Below, in pieces: positions 33,747-40,620 of a DNA stretch of 64,000 bases (the first letter of the stretch is position 1; each line of letters begins with the position of its first letter). The notes beneath the pieces are model-generated. The model had not been told where the DNA came from, made no database searches, and saw only the letters and a list, made by a program, of their open reading frames with translations. The translations under genes and the position numbers were made by a program. The stretch is from FEN-1139 sp964396375 (GTDB lineage: Bacteria; Myxococcota_A; Polyangia; Polyangiales; Polyangiaceae), in assembly GCA_964396375.1 (NCBI GenBank), contig CAYNEY010000004.1, positions 103,203-167,202 of the forward strand. The letters run 5' to 3'.

Positions 33747-34652
33747 GTGGCTAACCTCAAGATCATCCGAAAGCGCATCGCGTCCGTGAAATCGACGCAG
33801 AAGATCACCCGTGCCATGAAGATGGTGGCGGGCGCGCGCCTGAACCGCGCTCAACAGCGGATCCTGGCGCTCCGACCGTATGCGGTCAGAACTGGGCGCA
33901 TGCTCGCCGACGTGACCCAGGTGAGTTCCTTGCGGATGCAGGGCGCCGAGGGCGCGCAGGTCGAGCATCCGCTTCTGGTGCGACGTGAAGAAAAACGCGT
34001 GCTTCTGCTGGTCATCACCAGCGACCGTGGACTGTGCGGTGCGTTCAACACCAACATCAACCGTTTTGCGGACGCCGAGGGTCAGCGCTTGCTGGCCGAA
34101 GGCAAGAGTGTTTCGTTTGCCACCATTGGGCGGAAGGGTCGCGACTACTTCAATCGGCGCCGGCGTCCAGTTGCCCAGGTCTTCTCCCACGTGTGGGAGC
34201 GACTCGGACCCGAGCAAGCGGAGCTGGTGGCAAAGACCATCCTCCGCCCCTATGTGCGCGGCGAACTCGATGCGATCTACCTGGTGTACAACGAGTTCAA
34301 GAGCGCGATGTGTCAGCGCGTGGTCTGCGAACCTCTGTTCCCGCTCAAGGCTTCCGAGCCCGTAGCGGAGGAAATGGAGGGAGGATCGCTGCCCGAGTTC
34401 GACTTCGAGCCCAACAAGGAGGTGGTGTTGGAGCAGCTGGTGCCCACCTATGTGGAGATCACGGTCTTGCGCGCCCTCTACGAGTCGATGGCCTCCGAGC
34501 TCGGTGCTCGCATGACGGCGATGGACTCGGCGACCAAGAACGCAAGTGAGATGATCGATCGCCTGACCCTCAAGTACAATCGCGCGCGGCAAGCGGCCAT
34601 CACCACGGAGTTGATGGAAATCATCGGTGGTGCCAATGCGCTCAAGGGCTGA
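33747..34652 (+). CDS. atpG: ATP synthase F1 gamma subunit
   Basis: 301 residues, the central rotor stalk. It has the N-terminal coiled coil NLKIIRKRIASVKSTQKITRAMKMVAGARLNRAQ, the central ITSDRGLCGAFNTN loop and the C-terminal MDSATKNASEMIDRLTLKYNRARQAAITTELMEIIGGANAL. The start is GTG at 33747, four bases after atpA. Genes for beta and epsilon (atpD, atpC) do not follow; a VKOR-DsbA gene does. Confidence 0.95.
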   Translation: MANLKIIRKRIASVKSTQKITRAMKMVAGARLNRAQQRILALRPYAVRTGRMLADVTQVSSLRMQGAEGAQVEHPLLVRREEKRVLLLVITSDRGLCGAFNTNINRFADAEGQRLLAEGKSVSFATIGRKGRDYFNRRRRPVAQVFSHVWERLGPEQAELVAKTILRPYVRGELDAIYLVYNEFKSAMCQRVVCEPLFPLKASEPVAEEMEGGSLPEFDFEPNKEVVLEQLVPTYVEITVLRALYESMASELGARMTAMDSATKNASEMIDRLTLKYNRARQAAITTELMEIIGGANALKG

Positions 34653-34741
34653 GGCGGGTCGAGGTGTCTCGGTCGCCGAACCGGAACGACAGTGAATTGG
34701 CTCCAGCGATCGTCGTGCGCACGGATCGGTTGTGGTAGGCA

Positions 34742-35941
34742 TTGGCCGTGACCGTGGCACCCCCACCTCCCGTTCCTCGCTGGCCGTTTACGCTGGGGCT
34801 CATCGTGTCCGCGTTGGGCGTCGGACTCTCGATCGAGCTGACTCGAATCCACGACCGGTTGGTCGCGGATCCAGAGTACCAGAGCTTCTGCAACGTGAGC
34901 CAGAAGGTCAACTGCGACGTGGTGGCCACCAGTGACTTCTCGACGCTCTTCGGGGTGCCCCTCAGCGTGTGGGGGATCATCGGCTACGCGCTGATTGGCG
35001 CGATCGCAGTGTGGGGGCTGCTGGCGAAAACGGCGCGCCCAATCCTCCCGTTCGTCGTACTGGCATGGTTCTGCGGTGTCGCGAGCATCGGTCTCTTCGC
35101 TGTCTCGTTCTTTCTGATTGACTCGTTGTGTTTGCTCTGCGCAGCAACTTGGGGTGTCGATCTGCTCCTGGCCGGGATGGCGCTCCATCTTGCGCGGTGC
35201 GGGCGGCTGCGGCGCTCTCGGGACGAGTGGGGAGCTTTCCTGGCGCAGGATCCGGCGGTGGTAGCGGCGGGGGTTGTGGCGCTGATCGTGGTGGTGGGCG
35301 TGGTTCTGGTGGTACTTCCAGCTGAGGGAGAGACCGGCACCAAAGCGGTGGAATCAACGGTAGTAAAGGCGTCACCGCCCACCAGCTCGGCTCCCCCCAC
35401 GAGTCAGTTGTCGCGCGGGGTCGATGATCGCGGTCACCACTATGTTGGAGCGGCGTCACCCAAGCTCACCATCGCTGAGTTTTCTGACTACCAGTGCCCG
35501 CACTGCGCGAAGAAACACGCAAGCCTTCGGGCCTTGGTGGCGCGCTACCCCGATGCGATTCGGCTGATTCACAGGCACTACCCTCTCGACAATGACTGCA
35601 ACCCCGCGATAACGACCCCGTTTCATTCGCACGCATGCCACTATGCGAGGCTCGCGGCGTGCGCGGGTGAACTGGGGCGCTTCTGGGAAGCCAACGATTA
35701 TCTCTTCGATCACGGGCGAACACCCGGTGCCGTGACCATCCCGAGCCTGGCCAAAGCGTTGGATCTCCCGGCTGCGGAACTCACCCGCTGCGTCGAGGAG
35801 AAGGGCAATGCGTTGATCCGACCTGACATCGAGGTAGGCATCGAGCTCAAGATCGAGGGCACTCCCAGCTTCGTGGTCGACGGCAAGCTTCACACGGGGC
35901 TGCTGCCGGCGGAGCTGCTTGTGCCGTATCCGATGCCCTGA
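34742..35941 (+). CDS. VKOR-DsbA fusion for periplasmic disulfide formation
   Basis: 399 residues combining a VKOR-type quinone reductase and a thioredoxin-fold oxidase. Transmembrane segments in the N-terminal 195 residues carry the loop cysteines C50 and C58 (SFCNVSQKVNCDVV) and the active-site CLLC at 130-133. A Ser/Thr/Pro linker leads to a DsbA-like domain with CPHC at 252-255 and a cis-Pro region EGTPSFVV. Electrons pass from substrate through CPHC and the VKOR cysteines to quinone. The fusion replaces the DsbA/DsbB pair. TTG at 34742 is assumed as start; nearby GTGs at 34748 and 34754 are alternatives. Confidence 0.92.
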   Translation: MAVTVAPPPPVPRWPFTLGLIVSALGVGLSIELTRIHDRLVADPEYQSFCNVSQKVNCDVVATSDFSTLFGVPLSVWGIIGYALIGAIAVWGLLAKTARPILPFVVLAWFCGVASIGLFAVSFFLIDSLCLLCAATWGVDLLLAGMALHLARCGRLRRSRDEWGAFLAQDPAVVAAGVVALIVVVGVVLVVLPAEGETGTKAVESTVVKASPPTSSAPPTSQLSRGVDDRGHHYVGAASPKLTIAEFSDYQCPHCAKKHASLRALVARYPDAIRLIHRHYPLDNDCNPAITTPFHSHACHYARLAACAGELGRFWEANDYLFDHGRTPGAVTIPSLAKALDLPAAELTRCVEEKGNALIRPDIEVGIELKIEGTPSFVVDGKLHTGLLPAELLVPYPMP

Positions 35942-35962
35942 CGTTTAGGCTCTCGCAGGAGC

Positions 35963-36048
35963 GGCCGCGGAGCTGTCGTCCGGTGTCTGAAGCCGTGGGT
36001 GGAGGGGCCGCGGAGCTGTCGTCCGGTGTCTGAAGCCGTGGGTGGAGG
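35963..36048. repeat. 43-bp tandem duplication downstream of the VKOR-DsbA gene
   Basis: Two identical 43-bp copies at 35963-36005 and 36006-36048, starting GGCCGCGGAGCTGTCGTCCG and ending in a GGTGGAGG tract. The duplication lies 22 bases after the stop codon and upstream of the secreted propeller gene. Confidence 0.9.
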
Positions 36049-36175
36049 GGGGCGGCCATTGCCGAGAGTGTGCCAACAGGTGTGGCACAGCCCCGCCAAG
36101 GGGCAGAAAATTCAGAAAAATTGCCTGATCCCCAGATGGCATGGCTAGTGCATGTGTGCGGGCGGAGGTTCCACG

Positions 36176-38845
36176 ATGACCCATCTAAACGCCCTTCGGT
36201 GCCACCCACTTTCGGCCGTCGCTCTGGTTCTCGCAGTCGCCTGTGCGGCTGACGAAGAAGATCCCCGCTCTCCGGTCGACGATACTCTGGGCGTCACCGG
36301 CGCGCCGCTGATGGCTGCGGCCGAGACCTGCGAGGATGTAAACGACGCGCTCGCGGCACAGTTCCGCGCAGATCTGAAGCGGCTGTTTGCGACTGGCCAA
36401 TGCGCGACCACCCCGTGGAACGGGGTCGGGATGCCATCGATTGGAATCGACGATGGGGACTGGGCCGTTGACTTGGGAGGCGAGGGAAGCCCGGTGATGG
36501 GTGCGGGAGGTTCGGGCACCGTTGGTGCGGCAGGCGCCCCATCCACGCCAGGAAATGGCGACAATGGCGGATTGGTCGCGGATGGTTCTGATCGTCCAGA
36601 GACCGTTACCGGGACCAACGTGCAGGTGAGCGGCGTCGACGAAGGTGACATCGTGAAGACCGACGGGAGGAACCTGTACGTCCTTCACGACAACATTCTC
36701 GAGATGGTTCAGGCGTCGACCTCGGGAGCCATGGCCAGCGTTGCCGGTGTGATGCTCGAGGGACAGGTGCGGGAGATGTACGTGATCGGCAACGCCGACG
36801 CCACGACTCGCCAGGTGGTGGTGATTGCTGACGTCGCGGGTGAACTGGTCTACGACGCCGCCAAAATCCCGGTTCCATCCTCCAGTCCGGGCTCCTTCCA
36901 GCCTGGCGCGGTGGGCAGCGGTCCGATCATGGTTGACGCGGAGGCACCTGTCGAAGAAGTCGACGCGATCGCGGTCGGCGCCGGCGGCACCCCGAGTGAT
37001 CCCGCTCTCCCCACCGCTGGCACCGGAAACGCCTCGATCTACCCGAGTGGATGGGTGCTGGAAGATGGCGTGGTGGTGGCGCCCGCTCCGACTGGACCTG
37101 CCGTGGGGCTGAGCGGAAGCGGTTGGGGCGCGGTACCGATGACCAAGGTCACGGTGCTCGAGGCCACCGATACCTCGCTCAGCCTCGAATCCCAAGCGTA
37201 TTACGATGGTGCTTATCAGTCGTCGCGGCGTACCGGCGAGCGGCTTCACCTGGTCTTGTCCATTCAGAAGAACTGGCCAGCACCTGCCGTGTGCCCTTCC
37301 CACGCCGATCGCGTGAAGGCGGAGGTGTTGGTCATCGAGCGGCTGCTCGATGACGGCAAGGAGATCGCGGATATCCCAGCCGAGCAGCTCGAGGACATGG
37401 TGGCCTCGGAGCTGGTCGATGGCATCCTGGAGGATCAAGACGCAACCCTAGCCCAGCTCACCGCCGCGGAGTACTTACCCCGCCGCTTCGTGCTCGAGGG
37501 TTCCGAGGTCACCGCGACTCAGCTCGAGTGCTCGAACATCTTCATGCCGCGTGCGGGTTCTTCGGTGAGTGGCGTCACGTATCTGGCCGAGATCGATCTC
37601 GATGAGCCGACCGGGGACGCCGGGAGCGCGGCCATTCTCGGGCAGTCGCATATCCTGTACGGTGGTGGCGGGGCTTTGGTGCTCGGCACGAACCAGAGTG
37701 AGATCGATCCTGAGACTGGGATGTGGAATGAGGTTGCCTACGTTCACCGCTTCGACCTGGGTGCCGAGGGTATCTCCTATGCGGCTTCTCTTGGCATGCT
37801 GGGGCGGATCAAGGACCAGTTTTCTCTGGATGTGGCAGGTGATGACCTTCGGGTGGTGAGTTCTGAGGGCTGGTGGACCGAGCAACGGAACTCCCTCAGC
37901 GTTTTGCGCGAGGTGGACGACTCTGGGTTGCTCTCGGAGATCGGGCGGGTCGACGGGATCGGTGATGGCGAAGACGTGAAGGCGGTGAGGTTCCTCGGAG
38001 AGCGTGCCTATGTCGTCACGTTCCTTCAGACCGATCCCTTGTTCGTGCTCGATGTCTCCGATTCAGAGGCCCCGGAACTCCTCGGGGGTACCCCTGAGAT
38101 CCCTGGGTTTTCGACCTACTTGCACCCGCTCGACGAGGGGCACCTGCTGACGGTTGGCTACGACGCCGATGGCTGGACACCGGCCATTCAGATCTTTGAT
38201 GTTTCCCAGCCCACCGCTCCGGATCAGATGCACAAGCTAGCGCTCTCCAGCGATGGCTCGTCGTCTTCTCTCAGTGACTACAAGGCTTTCACCTATTACC
38301 CCGAGCAGAAGTTGCTGGCGATCCCATTTGCTCGCTACTCAGGTCGTCCACTCAGTTCGATGATGCTCTTCAAGATCGATCTGGTGAGCGGCATCACCAA
38401 GCTGGGTGAGGTGGATGGCGATTTCGTCCTCGGCCTACCGCAAGCAAGTGAAAGTGAGAGCTGCTATCAGTGGGGAGATGCACAGTCGCTGATGTCACGC
38501 AGCGTGTTCTTCGATCAGACGCTGTTTGCCATCGCGCAACGTGGCATCGCTTCGGTCGACGCGAGCAACCCGAGTGAGGTGCACGCGCGGATGGTGTTTG
38601 CCTCTGCGACCGAGTACCAGTCTGGCTATTGCGACGTGTGGTACACGGGTGAGGGGGGCGCAACCGGTGTCGGCGGAGCTACCGCCGAGGGTGTGGGTGG
38701 TGCCGAATCGGTGGGTACCGGAGGCTCGAGCGGCGTGATTGGTGTCGCCGGTGGCGCTTCGGTTGTTTCTGGCGGAGCCGACGGTGGTGTGGTGGTCGAC
38801 CCGGGTTCAGGTGCAACGGGTACGGGAGGCGCGACCGCGATCTAG
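36176..38845 (+). CDS. Secreted beta-propeller lipoprotein (Beta_propel family)
   Basis: 889 residues. The start ATG at 36176 has GGAGG eight bases upstream and gives the lipoprotein signal LSAVALVLAVAC. TGTNVQVSGVDEGDIVKTDGRNLYVL is the entry motif of the family Pfam calls Beta_propel (PF09826). Later propeller blades include GAEGISYAASLGMLGRIKDQFSLD, VKAVRFLGERAYVVTF and LFVLDVSDSEAPELLG. The C-terminal 60 residues are Gly/Ala/Val low-complexity, ending GTGGATAI. Function in this family is unclear; it is exported and repeat-rich. Confidence 0.85.
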   Translation: MTHLNALRCHPLSAVALVLAVACAADEEDPRSPVDDTLGVTGAPLMAAAETCEDVNDALAAQFRADLKRLFATGQCATTPWNGVGMPSIGIDDGDWAVDLGGEGSPVMGAGGSGTVGAAGAPSTPGNGDNGGLVADGSDRPETVTGTNVQVSGVDEGDIVKTDGRNLYVLHDNILEMVQASTSGAMASVAGVMLEGQVREMYVIGNADATTRQVVVIADVAGELVYDAAKIPVPSSSPGSFQPGAVGSGPIMVDAEAPVEEVDAIAVGAGGTPSDPALPTAGTGNASIYPSGWVLEDGVVVAPAPTGPAVGLSGSGWGAVPMTKVTVLEATDTSLSLESQAYYDGAYQSSRRTGERLHLVLSIQKNWPAPAVCPSHADRVKAEVLVIERLLDDGKEIADIPAEQLEDMVASELVDGILEDQDATLAQLTAAEYLPRRFVLEGSEVTATQLECSNIFMPRAGSSVSGVTYLAEIDLDEPTGDAGSAAILGQSHILYGGGGALVLGTNQSEIDPETGMWNEVAYVHRFDLGAEGISYAASLGMLGRIKDQFSLDVAGDDLRVVSSEGWWTEQRNSLSVLREVDDSGLLSEIGRVDGIGDGEDVKAVRFLGERAYVVTFLQTDPLFVLDVSDSEAPELLGGTPEIPGFSTYLHPLDEGHLLTVGYDADGWTPAIQIFDVSQPTAPDQMHKLALSSDGSSSSLSDYKAFTYYPEQKLLAIPFARYSGRPLSSMMLFKIDLVSGITKLGEVDGDFVLGLPQASESESCYQWGDAQSLMSRSVFFDQTLFAIAQRGIASVDASNPSEVHARMVFASATEYQSGYCDVWYTGEGGATGVGGATAEGVGGAESVGTGGSSGVIGVAGGASVVSGGADGGVVVDPGSGATGTGGATAI

Positions 38846-38999
38846 AAGTTTTGGGTGGTTCTCTACTCTGGTGCGGCGCCAATGCTGGACTGCATTGGGG
38901 CGTGGTGAGAAGCAGGGCGGACGGTCAGGGACCAGGCGGATCTCTGGCCGTCCGTCGCTGTGTTGTTGGAGTGACGGAAAGGGGTGATCCTGCAGCCTT

Positions 39000-39065
39000 G
39001 GTGGTGTCGGTCCGGATTCAATCAAGCTCGGCGGTGGTGTCGGTCCGGATTCAATCAAGCTCGGC
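39000..39065. repeat. 33-bp tandem duplication at the 3' end of tcdA
   Basis: The 33-bp unit starting GGTGGTGTCGGTCCGGATTC occurs at 39000-39032 and 39033-39065. The second copy contains the tcdA stop codon and last codons on the minus strand; the first copy lies just downstream. Confidence 0.9.
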
Positions 39066-39860
39066 GATCGGCAGCTCGAGGAGGCGGCGCACGACCACAC
39101 TGGCGCAGAAGAGCCCGAAGGTGCCGGTCACGAAGCTCACCGTACCGCGGACTATCCGCTCGCGGCCACTCGAGGAGGGGCTGGCTGGCTCATCGGGAGA
39201 GGACTCTCTGTCATGAGCCGTGACCAAACTCATCGATTCGGTCTCGCCGTGTGGTGGGCGTGGGAGTTCTTCCGAGTAGACGGCGGGGACGCCGAAGGGT
39301 CCTGAACGGGGCAACCCGTGGCGTTGACGCAGCAGTTTTCGGACCATGGCGCCCATCGGACAGTGTCGGGTGCGTGCCAAATCGGCGAGCGCAACACGAC
39401 AAGGATCGGTGCGACCACCAGCCCCGAGCGAGACGACCAAGGGTACTTTGCGTTCGCGACAGAGCCGGATCAGCTCACACTTATCGGTGAGGTTGTCGAT
39501 GGCGTCGACCACGAAGTCATGACCTCGGGCGAGGAGTGGCAGGGCAGAGCTTCGCTCGAACTTGGCGGGGACCGCCTCGATCTGGGCGTCGAGGGCGATT
39601 CGCCTCAGCCGTACGGCCAGCGCTTCCGCCTTGTTCTGACCTAGGGTGTCCGCGGTGGCCTGGATCTGACGGTTCAGGTTGCTGGGGGCCACGAGATCGG
39701 GGTCGACCAAGGTCAACGTTCCGACCCCAGAACGTGCCAGCGATTCTGCCGCGGCTGAACCAACGCCACCCACGCCGATCACGAGCACGCGCGCTCGGTG
39801 CAGCCGCTCCAGTGCAGGCGGACCATAGAGGCGAACCAGTCGATCGGTAGGGTTGGGCAT
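39051..39860 (-). CDS. tcdA: tRNA threonylcarbamoyladenosine dehydratase
   Basis: 269 residues of the ThiF/MoeB/E1-like family. LVIGVGGVGSAAAESLARSGVG is the nucleotide-binding site, followed by LVDPDLVAPSNLNRQIQA (N and R of the E1 adenylation site) and FVVDAIDNLTDKCELIRLC. The C-terminal GTFGLFCASVVVRRLL matches TcdA (CsdL). It activates t6A37 in tRNA to its cyclic form. No csdA/csdE neighbour. Divergent from the zinc-finger/histone gene with about 69 bp between starts. The stop region has been tandemly duplicated downstream. Confidence 0.9.
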   Translation of the reverse strand: MPNPTDRLVRLYGPPALERLHRARVLVIGVGGVGSAAAESLARSGVGTLTLVDPDLVAPSNLNRQIQATADTLGQNKAEALAVRLRRIALDAQIEAVPAKFERSSALPLLARGHDFVVDAIDNLTDKCELIRLCRERKVPLVVSLGAGGRTDPCRVALADLARTRHCPMGAMVRKLLRQRHGLPRSGPFGVPAVYSEELPRPPHGETESMSLVTAHDRESSPDEPASPSSSGRERIVRGTVSFVTGTFGLFCASVVVRRLLELPIAELD

Positions 39861-39929
39861 GGGTCGGTCGGCTGGTGACGCCTTCGGTTCTCTCTGTTAG
39901 GCTAGGGCTGCGTACCGAGGAGGATTTCA

Positions 39930-40478
39930 TTGTACAAGAAGTGCAGCACCTGCAAGGCCCCGATCGAGTATGGAGCCGAGTACTTCGTGTGCAGTGTCTC
40001 CACCTGCAATCGGAGCCGGCTTGCCCTGTATTTCTGCAGCCTCCCTTGCTGGGAGGCGCATGTGCCTGAGGCTCGACACCGCGACGCCTGGGCCGAGCCG
40101 AGGATGGCGCCGGCGGGACCCGAAGAAGACAGCGCCGAGCCTCCCGTGACGCTGATATCTGAGCGTCCCCCTCCGATCCCGCAGCCGAGCAGCGCGGATT
40201 GTGACGGAGTGGTGGTGCACCGAAGGGCGCGCCTGATCACGGGTGTTTCTGGGCAGCGCCCGGAGGAGCCCTCGAAGGATGAGGACGAGATCCTGATTGT
40301 AGTCTCGAAACTGAAGAAATTCATCCGCGAGCAGTCGGAGATGAACACCTCGGACACCGTGTTCTCGGCGCTCTCCCAGCACCTGCGGCGGCTGGCAATC
40401 GAGGCCATCAAGAATGCCGCCCGTGACGGCAGGAAGACGGTGATGGAGCGGGATTTCTTGCCCTTGTTCAAGGGCTGA
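39930..40478 (+). CDS. Zinc cross-brace plus histone-fold protein
   Basis: 182 residues, starting with TTG at 39930 and a strong GAGGAGGA five bases upstream. The N-terminus has C5, C8, C21, C26, C36, C40, H44 and H50 with the spacing of a two-zinc cross-brace (MYND- or ZZ-like). A Pro/Glu-rich linker (55-118) leads to a C-terminal segment matching archaeal histones: helix 1 EDEILIVVSKLKKFIREQ, loop, long helix 2 DTVFSALSQHLRRLAIEAIK, loop RKTV at 168-171, and short helix 3 RDFLPLF. The GRKTV loop is the DNA-contacting signature of archaeal HMf-type histones. It is likely DNA-binding, with the finger recruiting a partner. Divergent from tcdA; a hairpin follows at 40535. Confidence 0.8.
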   Translation: MYKKCSTCKAPIEYGAEYFVCSVSTCNRSRLALYFCSLPCWEAHVPEARHRDAWAEPRMAPAGPEEDSAEPPVTLISERPPPIPQPSSADCDGVVVHRRARLITGVSGQRPEEPSKDEDEILIVVSKLKKFIREQSEMNTSDTVFSALSQHLRRLAIEAIKNAARDGRKTVMERDFLPLFKG

Positions 40479-40534
40479 CGGAGACCAACACCGTTGCGTA
40501 GGTGAGGAGCAGGCACGTACGAGGTTTCGCTGCG

Positions 40535-40568
40535 GCGCACCGCGGGACGAGGTCCGTGGTGCGGGTTT
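40535..40568 (+). terminator. Terminator hairpin after the histone-fold gene
   Basis: CGCACCGCGG (40535-40544) pairs with CCGTGGTGCG (40553-40562), 10 bp with one G-U, loop of eight, followed by GGTTTC. It lies 56 bases past the stop and also upstream of the converging GH94 stop at 40621. Confidence 0.6.
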
Positions 40569-40620
40569 CAAGGTTTGGGCCTGCCTTATCCGGCCGTCGT
40601 TTGGTGGTTAAAAGGACGCT

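Noticed and set aside
36185..37438. 417-residue minus-strand frame over the propeller gene
   Set aside because: Shadow frame; the plus-strand lipoprotein has a signal, start site and family motifs.
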